From positions 62,001-126,000 of the forward strand of contig QANU01075321.1 in the NCBI GenBank assembly GCA_003254905.1: a stretch of DNA of 64,000 nucleotides, written 5' to 3'. The DNA comes from Nissolia schottii (lineage: Eukaryota > Streptophyta > Magnoliopsida > Fabales > Fabaceae). A program made the translations under genes and the position numbers. Shown in pieces: positions 33,501-43,640 of the stretch (position 1 is the stretch's first letter; each line of letters begins with the position of its first letter). The notes beneath the pieces are model-generated. The model ran no database searches, had not been told where the DNA came from, and saw only the letters and a program-made list of their open reading frames with translations.

Positions 33501-36500
33501 ATCAATCAAAGATGTGTATGACGGGGTCACAACTAGCGTGAGAACACAAGGTGGAGCGACAAAGGATTTTCCAATCACAATTGTAATGCACCAAGGGTCA
33601 ACTTTAAGTCCTTATCTTTTTACCCTGATCTTGGATGTTCTTACTGAAGAAATTCAAGATTGCTAAAATGTATGCTTTTTGCAGATGATATAGTTCTAGT
33701 AGGAGAATTGAGAAAAGAGTGAAATGGAAAGCTTGAACTATGGCGACAAGCTTTGGCAGCACATGGTTTTTGTATAAATAGAAGTAAGATAGAATATAGC
33801 AAGTGGTACAAGTTATAACTTAGAGGTGAAAATTGGGGACTATATACCATAAGTCACAAGTTCAAGTATCTCGAATACAATATCCAAAATGATGGAGAAA
33901 TAGAGAGAGGTGTATGTCATAGGAACCAAGCTAGGTGGATGAAATGAAGGAGTGCTTTAGGGGTCTTATGTGATAGAAGAGTACCACTCAAGCGTAAGGG
34001 AAAATTTTATCGCACTACTATAAGACCGACAATGTTATATGGAACTGAATGTTGTGTGCTAAAAAGCCAATAAGAAAATAAACTCAATGTTGGAAATGAG
34101 GATGTTGTGGTGGATGAATGGACACACTAGACAAAATAGGACTATGAATGAATACATTAGAGAGAAAGTTGGGGTAGCACCTATCGTGAAAAAGATGGGA
34201 GAATCTCGCCTTGGGTGGTTTTGAAATGTGAGGAGAAGGACCTAAAAAAGCTCCACTAAGGAGAGTAGATCAAATGACAAGTGGCTTATTAATTAGAGAT
34301 GGAGGAAGGCCTAGAAAAACCATTGATGAAACTATTAAAAGAGATATAGAGGTTGACAGTTCGAATGCAAATATGGTCCTTGACAGGACATTTGTCATCT
34401 AATCCATGTAGCCAACCCCATATAGTTAGATAAGGCTCAGTTGCTATTGTTGTTTCGCTTTTCTCTTTTTTGAATTTGTAATGGAATTAGTAAAAATAAG
34501 AAAGTCATATTTGTTGTCTGTGTTTCCTATTTATACTATTACCTTCACAAAATCTTGAAAAAGTTAGGAACATATATTGAAATTGAAAACAGAAATGAAG
34601 CAAACGCTCGACTTCTATGTTACTTAAAGTTGCATACTCCTTTGTGTAATTTCACTATTGAAATTCTCTAGAAACTGGATGATTCGTAAATTATATGAAA
34701 CTAAATGTTGCAACTTGTAACAAATGTGGATTCAAATTGTTGCTATTTGTATTTGATAACATTCATTGTGCACTCTAAGTTGAAGATATGCTTTACTTTT
34801 TAGCCCATATCAAGTTTCCGCTTAACATCTGTATCTGGACAAAGGACAACTTTATTAAGTATTTTGGGACAGAAATCACAATTACTTATCAATTTTGTTG
34901 AATTTTTAGAAAATAAAAGAGAAGGGTGTAGCTAGAATGTGCACGGAGTCTAATTTTAATTCTTAGGTTCAGTGCTTGGGTAAATACAGTTTACATTTTC
35001 AATACCTAAAGAGGACACAGGGAAGAGGTCTACACGTTGCAAAGAACTCTAATAGAGGCATTGGGGTGTACATTGATGCAGATTGAGCAGGATCAATTAC
35101 CGGCCAAAAACCTACGACAGGGTATTGCTCTTACCTGTGGGAAATCTAGTTGTGGAGGAGTAAAAAGCAACCTGTAGTTGCAAATGCAGCGTTGAAGCAG
35201 AGTTTAGAGCATTGTCTTATGGCATTTGTGAAGGGATATGGCTCCAATGGATGCTTAGTGAGCTTAAAATATCCTCAGACTACCCTATGAAAATTTTGTA
35301 TTGCCATGAGCGTAATACAAAGCTGCCATTAGCATTGCCAAGAATCTTGTACATCATGACATAACCAAGCATTTGGAGATTGATTGTCATTTTGTAAAAG
35401 ATTTATAGCGAGGTTGCTACCATAGAATATACACCATCAAGTCAACGAACTACAGATATTCTTACTCAAGGCCTCTCAAATGCTGCCTGTGAGAATCTAA
35501 GGTCCAATCTGGGCAGGGTAGATACTACCACTCAGCTTGATGGGCAGGGTTGAAAATTGAGAATTAATTTAGGAAGAATACTTTGATTTTATTCTTATTA
35601 TATGTACAGAGTTTCTATTTAAGGGACCGAATGTCATTGTTTTATGATTGCATTTAAGAGGAGATTGTTTCCTTCATGTTTTAGGAATAGATCATATGTA
35701 TAGATCTGGGCCTATTTATTCGACCTCTGTAAACTCATTAAGGGATGGAGAAATACCATTTTCTACAATAGACTACTAGAAAAACACATTTGGAAGCCTT
35801 TTAGGGAAAGATTTGGTAGATTCAAAGAGAAACTTTTAAATTAAATTAAAAACTAAGGCTGGAATTTGCATAATTGTGGAGAATCTATCACTGGCAAGAT
35901 TCATTAGTGAGATATAGAAATTGGTATGATTCACAGGATTTAGGGAAGGTAGGAAGCTCAGCTTGACAAAAATCATTAGCTTGACAAAAATCATTGTATG
36001 ACTCATTGGGTGTCAAGCAGATGGATTACCAGGCACCCATGCTTGCCAAATAACGCGGCTGGAGCACTTGGGAATGCCATATATCAAGGTCAGAGAACCA
36101 AAGTAGTTTGTGAACATAGAGAAAAAGGCCTTTGGAGTGCCTAATGCTGTTCTATTCGTGGTTCAAATTACAAGGAGTTAAAAGAACACAAAATGAACTC
36201 TTTGAATAGTGTTGTTGGCATACAGGGGGACATGCGATGGCCGAACAAAGGCAAAGAGACCAGTAACAAGCTGAAAATTCTTTGGCAATGGTGGCGTTCA
36301 AAGTCACGGCCGATGGGTCACTGTCACGCGTCCGAGAGATGCAGGTGCATAGTTGGGCGCGCCTGAGAGATGGAAGCTCATGGTTGGGTGCATCTGAGAG
36401 ATGCAGGCAGTGGCTTGGACGCACAGAGGGTGCGTTGAAGGGAGGCTTGGGTATTGGCTGAAGGGTTTGGTTGCAGATCTGGAGGTGACATTGTTGGAGT

Positions 36501-37786
36501 GGTCATTGACCCTTGCTAATAGTGGCGGTTTGATATAGTGAAGTCTTTGAGGGTGAAAAAAATTGATGGAGAGATGACATGGCAATGGTCGAAGTGATTC
36601 ACCAAGCAGAAAAATGGAGAGAGAAAAGTGAAGTTAGTGGAAGAAGATGCACCGTTTTGATGGCCTGAAATTCTCAAATCAACAATAGAGTTCCAATTTT
36701 TTGCTTAGGAGCTCAGCAGCAGAATAGTGATGTGATAGTTCATGGAGATGGTACCTGCTCTGAAACCATTTTGAATTCGTAAAATATAAAGAGAAGTGTA
36801 GCACTGCTGTGTGGCAAAATAGTTATAATTCTTAGGTCAATGCTTGGGTTCTTAGGTTCTTAGATACTCAACAACAGTATATATACTCAATGGAAATAAA
36901 TACAATTTACATTTACAAGAACAGTATTAAAGACTTACACTGTTTGCTAAGAGGTTTCCAATGCTATGACTTCTATCTTTTCCGATGCAATACTAATCAC
37001 ATGGCTGAATACATCTAGTCACATGCATCAATTCTGACAGTGCTGTTCGTCTAAGTTTCAGGTTCTGTGCTGTGTGTTGGAAGTGAATGGCATCGATTCC
37101 CGTCATCGTTTTTCATCCCTGATTATGTGGGACAAGTTCGATGGATTGATGATGGGTTCCGAGGTCTTCTTCCCCTCCCATTTAACTCTACCCTTGGTGG
37201 AACTGCATCAGCTCCATCTTATTTTAACAATAAGAACAAAGCAGCAGATGAGCAATATGTATGTGCTCTTTAACTTCTTATAAAGGAGTCGGACCAGTTA
37301 TTTACTCTGTTGTCTCAGTTTTTGTTAGAAGGAAACTGACTACTGATTACCCCTGGTTTGGCAGCTCCATGATATTGATGCTTGCTCTTTCCTAATCGAG
37401 CTGCAGCTTAAGAGACCTTACCTGACTCGTGGAAGTGACTTGTCAACTTGGGAGGTAAAAGTTGTTCTTTATATGTTTCTTGTTTTTAATGCAATTTTGT
37501 TTTTTATTGTTTGGATATTGTATGCACTTCATGAAAGTGATTACTGGTCTCCATGAGAGGTAAAGGTCATTCTTTTAAGTTTGTCTTTCCTTTAATGCTA
37601 ATTACATTTTTCTTTCTTTTATTTTGGTTCCTGATTGTTTTCCTATTCTATCAGGCTATTGCTGCATTGCCTTATCTGGACAGGGAACTTTCACCACCTT
37701 TGTATAGGTCTTTTTTCATCCCTTTCCTGTGGCAAGAGAAGAATGTTTTTGGCATGTATAAGCTGCTTCAGAGAATACCCAAATGA
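30272..37786 (+). CDS. ALG9: ALG9 Dol-P-Man alpha-1,2-mannosyltransferase, 10 exons
   Basis: Exons: 30272-30540, 30990-31077, 31205-31364, 31602-31819, 31991-32286, 32792-32906, 33005-33143, 37062-37258, 37365-37454, 37655-37786. These give 1,704 nt or 567 residues, close to the plant family length. The protein is a multi-pass ER enzyme of glycosyltransferase family 22. It uses dolichol-phosphate-mannose to add alpha-1,2-mannoses to the lipid-linked N-glycan precursor. Key marks are the lumenal acidic motif [12 protein letters not shown] (residues 63-74), [17 protein letters not shown] across exons 1/2, and [12 protein letters not shown] (residues 340-351) across exons 5/6. Several hydrophobic segments lie between these, and [13 protein letters not shown] follows. 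The start ATG at 30272 is first, with a second ATG two codons later. The gene looks intact. Intron 7 is 3.9 kb, swollen by retroelement fossils on which splicing must cope; all others are under 520 bp. Confidence 0.95.
30558..30585. repeat. (TC)n microsatellite in ALG9 intron 1
   Basis: An uninterrupted CT/TC run of about 26-28 bp lies shortly after the exon 1 donor site. It probably varies in length between accessions. Confidence 0.85.
33220..34460 (+). mobile_element. 5'-truncated RTE-type LINE in ALG9 intron 7
   Basis: The reverse transcriptase region reads KLWD.IIERRLG, then [60 protein letters not shown] and FADD-like residues, and later [20 protein letters not shown]. This is the plant RTE-like (BovB-related) type. 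The 3' end reads CCAACCCCATATAGTTAGATAAGGCT followed by TTG-like repeats, usual for RTE. The 5' endonuclease part is missing. The frame carries stops (for example after ERYRRD and within the core) and frame changes, so the copy is inactive. It is in the same orientation as ALG9. Confidence 0.87.
34985..35767 (+). mobile_element. Ty1/copia fossil: RNase H end plus 3' LTR, broken
   Basis: The stretch encodes a copia RNase H remnant, with marks such as [20 protein letters not shown], then [14 protein letters not shown] and [10 protein letters not shown]. After a purine tract (GATGGGCAGGGT) there is a candidate 217-bp LTR, TGAAAATTGAG to TTTCTACA (35551-35767). Upstream coding parts are absent and the copy has several breaks. 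It lies in ALG9 intron 7, plus strand. Confidence 0.72.
35768..36749. other. Intron 7 interior, unassigned repeat sequence
   Basis: This holds GC-richer sequence with short frames on both strands, none resembling a known protein strongly. It is probably leader or gag-region sequence of the minus-oriented copia element, but that is not proven. Confidence 0.35.
36750..37010 (-). mobile_element. Minus-oriented copia LTR remnant with tRNA-Met primer site
   Basis: On the minus strand, TGGTTTCAGAGCAGG (36755-36776 region) is close to TGGTATCAGAGC, the plant copia primer-binding site for initiator tRNA-Met. The adjoining sequence up to about 37010 would be its 5' LTR. A similar segment at about 34905-34990 (GAGAAGGGTGTAG, AATTCTTAGGTTCAGTGCTTGGG, AATACAGTTTACATTTTC) may be the matching LTR at the other end, which would make 34.9-37.0 kb a nest of two opposed copia fossils. 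Confidence 0.5.
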
Positions 37787-38498
37787 TGTGGGTACTAAAT
37801 AGTCCTTGGTTATCGCGGATTAAATTTTGAATTGATTTCTTGTACCATTTAGTGAGAAACCATATAAGGTATATTGAAGAGAAAAAAAAAAAATGTCGTT
37901 TACTGGAAAACCATTTTTGTTTGAGACTTTAAGTTTGTAGAAATGCAGGGTGCCCCTCTTTGGACAGTGAATGTTTGATTTAGGTTCTAATCTTGCTTGA
38001 ATTTTTGCCATGTTAACATGCTAATGTTCTTTTAAAATCTATGAGCTTGCTTTCTCTTTCAAAAATTGCAAATGCTTTTAGTTAATCGTTCAATAGTTTT
38101 TTTTTGTGGAATTAATATTTCAATAGTTCTTCTAAAATTAAAATATTCATGCATCCCGTCAGAGTCTCCGGCTGCTGGCCATCAGCAGGGGAAGCTCAGG
38201 CAACAATGTTGGAGTAGCTCACGAATTGGTGATCCGGAGGAGGGCGTCCTGCCTCCCCTCCTTCGACCACTGTGTCGCACCGCGAAGTAGTCGGGCGCCT
38301 GCTTCTTTCCTTTGTCGTCAGTCATTAGTACTAATTATACGAAATTAAAAAAATATAAGTTAGCACAATTAACTTAAATTAATTTATTAAAATAACTTAA
38401 CATATATAAACAATTATATTACCATATAATAACAATAATATTAATATAATTTTAACGTACACCAATATTGTATATACGTATATACTAATACATTAATT
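37787..38498. other. ALG9 3' flank and intergenic DNA
   Basis: The first few hundred bases are the presumed 3'UTR of ALG9. A short GC-rich island at 38160-38300 (GTCTCCGGCTGCTGGCCATC) contrasts with the AT-rich flanks and may be a foreign fragment. No gene is recognised. Confidence 0.4.
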
Positions 38499-38981
38499 AG
38501 GGGTGCTCATGGGTTGGGTTGGCCTATACCTGAACCCGGCCCTATATTTAGACCGGACCAATTTTGAGGACCCGGACCCGACTCTAAACTCGATAGGTTC
38601 GATCATCTTCGGACCGAGTTAAAACTTGGGTTTAAACCAGGTCAAAGCAGACCAAAATAAATTCAGAAACAACAAAAACAAAAATAGTAGAAACAGCATA
38701 AATTAGACAGCAGAAATTGGACTCTGGAGGTTTTAAAAAAAATATTAGACAGCATAAATGCAAAATCAATGGAGATAATTATAAGGAAAATAAAAATAAA
38801 AAATGTATAATAATATGCTCCGGGCCGCTGGGCAGGGCCAGGTGGCCCGAGGCTAGACCCGAACCCGGTATGTATTAGGACTGGTTTTTTTTTGAGTTTT
38901 TTTTTAAAATCGGGCTCGATTAGGCCCGAATGCTTCGAGCTGGTCCAGGTTGGTGGGCCGGACCAGGTTAAGAACACCCCT
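38499..38981. mobile_element. Non-autonomous TIR element, hAT-like ends
   Basis: The left end AGGGGTGCTCATGGGTTGGG pairs with the reverse complement of the right end (AGGGGTGTTCTTAACCTGGT). Interior words also pair or repeat (GGACCCGG, CCCGAACCCGG, GGCCCG). The size is about 480 bp, GC-richer than its surroundings, with no coding capacity. AGGGGTGTTCA-like ends are common in plant hAT-type non-autonomous elements, but no clean 8-bp target duplication is seen. Confidence 0.6.
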
Positions 38982-38984
38982 AAT

Positions 38985-39227
38985 ACTAATACTAACATAC
39001 ATAATATATACATAACATACATATACTAACATATAATACTACTAAATAACATAATATACACATACATTATATATTACTAACATAATATATACATACATAT
39101 GTAATATATACATAACATAATATATACATACATACATACATACATATATAATATATACATAATTTATACATACATACTAAGATACTATATACATACATAC
39201 ATATATAATATATACATAATATACATA
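38985..39227. repeat. (ATACATA)n / (TA)n low-complexity tract
   Basis: An irregular run of ATACATA, ATATAT and ACATAC words lies between the TIR element and the next LTR. Short frames read through it, but they are compositional. Confidence 0.75.
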
Positions 39228-42200
39228 TGTAACATCTCTGTTTGCTGCTTACGCTATAGTCGTAAACAAGGCTCACGGGATTGGTAACGGCTTTTGTTGG
39301 GATACTTTTAGCCCCATGTTTATACTTGAAAATATTTCTACTGAAAATATAGACCAATTTTAAAACTTTTTCCTTTCTTTATTAAAACGTAAAATATGAG
39401 TTGTGCGTGTTCGAGAAGGCATACGTATATAAGCAAGCGATAGAGTCTATAAGACTTAGGCGTTTAATAGCATAAGAGTTAAGTAAACACAACCACCTCA
39501 TAGAAGACATAATATAAATCCATTCATACAGGTTCAACAAACAGTTACATGTATGTTTATACTTATATATTACAATTATTGCATTAAAAAGCTAATGGCT
39601 TAACAAATCCATTTAGCTGATACAAAATACAAAGTACAGTGTGATACGTCGGTAAACCTCGTTGTCATGCTGCTCTTCCTGGGCTGCTTGATGCCTGGGT
39701 CTTTACTCGTCCAGTAACGTCTATTCTGCTCCGGCGTACTCGTCGTGCTCGCCTGGAATAGTAAAGGAATGGGGAATGAGAACGTCGCGTCCTCAGTGGG
39801 GATCCTAGGGTATAACGATCCGTTTTCTTCTCAATTATGATCCAGACCACTTAAGAGATCTCGAGGTGTCAAGATATACCAAAGTCCCTACTTGTTTTAA
39901 TCCATGCTAGTCCCGAGTAGCTTTATCCAGTTTACTAGGTGACTGGGGATTTTCTAATCTTGATATTACCTAATGAGCGTGCTTTCTATTACCTATTCAT
40001 TTACATAACGTGTATATCATAAAGGCGATCTTATGAAGACCTAATGCCATACAATTTGTATATCATATACATACATCACATACTTATGCATGAGGGGAAT
40101 AGGGGTTTCTCTTACGCGCTGTATGGCAGCGTCCTTCTTGTTGCGTAAAAATGTCCATCATTCTCCTTTGTAGACCGTGGGACCGTCATCCCCATTCAGT
40201 TTACAACCTACTCTGGTTTTCGTATCGTTGGCGACTAGGCAGCGCTAATACCTGAGTGGTAACGAACCACGGATGGATGAAAGCATACTACATCGAACAA
40301 CGATAGGGAATGATCATCCTACTTGTAGGATGTTGAGGGGCCTGCCCTTTCAACGAGGCTAAGAGTAGACTCGTACTTTCTTTAATCTTTCTTTTCTTTC
40401 ATAACTTTACTTTGAATTCTTAGCACTTTGACTTTGTTTGACTTTTATAACCCTATACAGGGGACATGTGTACTCGTTCTTTTCTCTTAGTATGACTTTA
40501 GTCATTCGTTCAGGTGTAGGCCTACGTCTGTCATAAACCAATCCACTTAGCAAGACTAGCGAGGGGCTTGTCCTTTGACATGCTAAGAGAGGGGGATTCC
40601 CTATTACATATCTATGTACTTATCTTCAAGGTCTTCCGGGCCCATTGGGGCTGGAACCTTCTTAAGATATCACATTTTCCCCAAGGTTCACTTAATAGAG
40701 TTAGGTGATAATTTCTAGTTATCTAAGGTTGTCCTAAAGCTCTAATGACAATTGTATCCTCATGATACATAATAACACAAATATAGTATATAACATATAT
40801 TTATAAAATCTTTACGCATAAATCTATGTAAAATAGTGCTTGTTGGAATACGTGGGACCTTGAAAGCTCCTCAGGTCACTCAACCACCTATCCCGGGTTG
40901 CTCCATGGAACTAGGACCATTCAGGTCTCCCCTCCAAGGATTGTTCCACGAAACTAGAACCACTCAACCACTTCTCCAGGGAATGTTCTATGAAACTAGA
41001 ACCTCTCAGTTATTTCTCCAGGGAGTATTCCACGGAACAGGGACCACTCAGCCACCTTCCAGGCAGTGTTCCACAGAACTGGGACCACTCAACCACCCTT
41101 CCAAGGAGTGTTCCACGGAACTAGAACCTCTCATCTATCTCTCTAGGGAGTATTCCACGGAACAGGGACCACTCAGCCACCTTTCCAGGGAGTGTTCCAA
41201 AAGAACAGGGACTACTCAGCCACCTTTCCACACAGAACTGGGACCACTCAGCCACCTTCTAGGGAGTGTTCCACGGAACCGGGACTACTCAGCCATCTCT
41301 CCAGGGAACCACTCAGCCATCTCTCCAGGGAACCACTCGGCCTTGCTTCTTTGCTTATTTTCTCTCATCTTCTCACACTTTTCTCACACATTCATCTTGG
41401 GGTCAAATAACACATAATCCAACAATGCACATGAAACACCATTTACGTCCAAGAATCATAAAAACAACGTAAACACAACCAACATGCAACACAATATATA
41501 TCATACTATAGTTTTCAACACATAACACATACAAACCACCAAGGTGATGGTTTTTCCAAGGTTTACCCACTTCCTAGAGGTATTGGTGTAGGTAAGGAGA
41601 GTTGAGGAAAAGCTCCAAGAATGCTTGGGAGTCCAAGCTTGTGACCACCTTTTCTTGAAGAGGAAGCTTGAAAATGGAGGCTAGTATGTTGTGTGGTTCT
41701 TGGGGGAGTTTTTGGTGAGGATGATGGGGTTGTCTCTCTTGTTTGTGAATGGAAGAAGATGAGAGGAAAGATGAAGGCCTTGGTGGTGGTAGCTTTGGTC
41801 TTGGCTATGGAAGTGAAGCAAGGATGCTTGAAGAACAAATGATGGTTTTCTTTGGGGCTTTGTTATTTGTTTCTTGGAGAAAAAATGAAGAGAATAAGAA
41901 GATGAAAATGGGGATGAGGAGCTACTGGTGGTGTTTGGGTATGAAGGGAAATTTTGAGAGAAAAATGAGTTAAAATGAATGGAAATTAATTAAGTGAAAT
42001 GATGAGTGAATAGTGAAAGATGATGTCATAAGCATGGTGATTAGAAGTGTGTAAGAGGGTGGTTGAAGGGGGAATGGGTTGTGATTGCATGGCTGATATG
42101 GGAAAATTTCTGCCAAAATTTGTCTCGTGTTCGGTCGTATTTGGTTGTTAACTGTCCGTGTACGTAAATGAACACATGCGCGGAAAATTAACGGATACCG

Positions 42201-42245
42201 TGGAAATTATCTAAACATACAAACACACTATACCAACACTTAAAA
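39228..42245 (-). mobile_element. Long LTR, type 1, minus orientation (right end lost)
   Basis: The left edge TGTAACATCTCTG is the inverse of the solo LTR's right end, followed by GCTTACGCTATAGTCGTA, and the whole stretch runs antiparallel to the solo LTR at 14859-18064. Shared blocks (inverse) include GTCATCCCCATTCAGTTTAC, GGCGACTAGGCAGCGCT, ATACCTGAGTGGTAACGAA and GTTAACTGTCCGTGTACG. Similarity fades after about 42245, where CACTA-related sequence takes over. At 40860-41340 an expanded tandem array takes the place of the CTGAGCGACC array. Confidence 0.75.
40860..41340. repeat. Tandem repeat array (~60 bp units) in the type 1 LTR
   Basis: At least eight degenerate units of the type GGGACCACTCAGCCACCTTTC, then CAGGGAGTGTTCCACGGAAC, follow one another, with shorter units at the right end (CTCTCCAGGGAACCACTCAGC twice). 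A 193-codon frame runs through it, but this follows from the repeat period and is unlikely to be a gene. In reverse the units carry GGCTGAGTGGTCC, reminiscent of GCTGAGCGACC in the sister LTRs. Confidence 0.8.
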
Positions 42246-42486
42246 TGAGGATTTATTATTTATTTATTTTTAATTTAAATATTATTTAATTATTATTGAT
42301 TTAGATATAACATAAATATTATTAATTGAATAAACTAACAAACTAAAAAATTAAAATCTTTTAATTGAATATAACATATATATTACAAACTACAAAATTA
42401 CAAAAAAAAAACTACAGTAATTAAAAAGTTTAAATTAAAAAAACTACAAACTGAAAAATTATTCTCCTAAATCGGCGAGAGTTCAT

Positions 42487-42575
42487 CCCAGTTTAGCTTC
42501 AAGGTCGCCATCCCAGTTTAGCTTCATGCAAGGTCCCCATCCCCGTTTAGCTTCAAGGTCGCTAGCCCAGTTTGG
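42487..42575. repeat. Tandem repeat of ~25-30 bp in the CACTA remnant
   Basis: The unit CCCAGTTTAGCTTCAAGGTC occurs about three to four times in succession, with variants (AGCTTCATGCAAGGTCCCCAT, CCCCGTTTAGC, CCCAGTTTGG). Confidence 0.75.
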
Positions 42576-42610
42576 GGGAGGTGTTGGAGAGGTTATGAGA
42601 CTCATCGATT

Positions 42611-43063
42611 ATGCACGGTGATGGATGCGAGGAAAATGTTACCTTCGCATCCACTCGTAACACCGATGAGAAGTATGATGACTTTCATAGAAGGAAGAAT
42701 GCACTTAATTGCCTAAACCCTAAACCATATATTCTTCTTCCCCCGGCCCGATTTTATGCCCTGATAGAGCGCGACTTTTGTAGCGGGAAAAATGCACTCA
42801 TTTGCATAGAGAAAACCATGTTCTTCTTCCCCATAGAGGGTGGCATGAATGGTGGTGCGGTGAGTGTGAGAGAATTTGGAGAGGATGAAAGAGCCGCTGC
42901 GAGTGAGAGGCTTTTAAAGCAATCGGGGTTCCTATTACCGTCAGACTTAACTGATGGTAACGCATCAGAACAGACACTATTTATTGATGGTTTCAACGTT
43001 GGGGAAGACGAGTTTTTCCAAGGAGATTACCGTCAAGTTGTTCCAACGGTAACACATTGGTAA
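42611..43063 (+). CDS. Open frame of unknown function in the CACTA remnant
   Basis: A 150-codon frame starts MHGDGCEENVTFAS. It contains two loosely repeated parts (RRKNALNCLNPKPYILLPP and SGKNALICIEKTMFFFPIE) that mirror a duplicated DNA segment. No known domain, signal peptide or membrane segment is visible. Its end falls in the subterminal TACCGTC array, and the repeats suggest a chance frame or a decayed passenger. A real gene is unlikely. Confidence 0.15.
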   Translation: MHGDGCEENVTFASTRNTDEKYDDFHRRKNALNCLNPKPYILLPPARFYALIERDFCSGKNALICIEKTMFFFPIEGGMNGGAVSVREFGEDERAAASERLLKQSGFLLPSDLTDGNASEQTLFIDGFNVGEDEFFQGDYRQVVPTVTHW

Positions 43064-43620
43064 CAAATGTTATTTATTGTTGCTTTGAAGTTTGGGGAAG
43101 ATGAGTTTTCCGAGGCGGTTACCGTCGGACTTACCCGACAGTAACATATTGGTAACGCACACTATTTATTTCTGGTTTGAATGTTGGGGAAGAGGCGCCG
43201 ATTATTTACGAGGCTGTTACTGTCAGATGGGATCGACGGTAAATACCCACATTTATTGCATAAACTTGTAATTTCTAAGAACGTTACTATCAGACGTGAC
43301 CGACGGTAAAGTACAGTGGTGAAAACGTGGCAGTTTATGATTGGTGGTATTTTATCGTCTGCTGTTACCGATAGTATAGTTTTTAATTTTTTTAAAACCA
43401 AATCCTCACACCATTACCGTCGGTAGTCACCGACGGTAAGCTTTTTGTGCCTTTTCCCGCAAATGATTACCGTTTGTTTTACCGGCGGCGTGCTTGACCG
43501 ACGTTAATATGGTTCTTTCTTCTCGGTTCTTTATGGGCGAATCGGTTACCGTCAAATGTATTTCATTGTCTGATGGTAATACTGTCAGCGTCATGTCTGA
43601 AGCTAACATATGGACGGTAA
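42938..43620. repeat. Subterminal TTACCGTCGG / CCGACGGTAA array of the CACTA element
   Basis: About twelve copies or half-copies are present, many as head-to-head pairs (for example TTACCGTCGGTAGTCACCGACGGTAA near 43413-43438, given here in its two halves, TTACCGTCGG and CCGACGGTAA). In En/Spm elements such subterminal motifs bind the transposase; by analogy this array would be the binding platform. Confidence 0.75.
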
Positions 43621-43640
43621 TAGTCAAATTTCTTGTAGTG

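Larger units (their letters stand above)
42250..43640 (-). mobile_element. CACTA (En/Spm) transposon end, non-autonomous or truncated
   Basis: The right edge, read in reverse, is CACTACAAGAAA (43629-43640), the canonical terminal inverted repeat start of plant CACTA elements. Inside it lies a dense subterminal array of TTACCGTC and GACGGTAA words in both orientations (42938-43618). The element is inserted into a type 1 LTR, whose sequence resumes at 43641. The opposite end was not found, so the left boundary is approximate. A 150-codon frame at 42611-43063 does not resemble a transposase. No transposase was recognised. Confidence 0.75.

Noticed and set aside
40836-41417. 193-codon frame as a protein gene
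   Set aside because: The product is a degenerate repeat (TTQPP, ECSTELGPL) that follows the DNA period inside an LTR.
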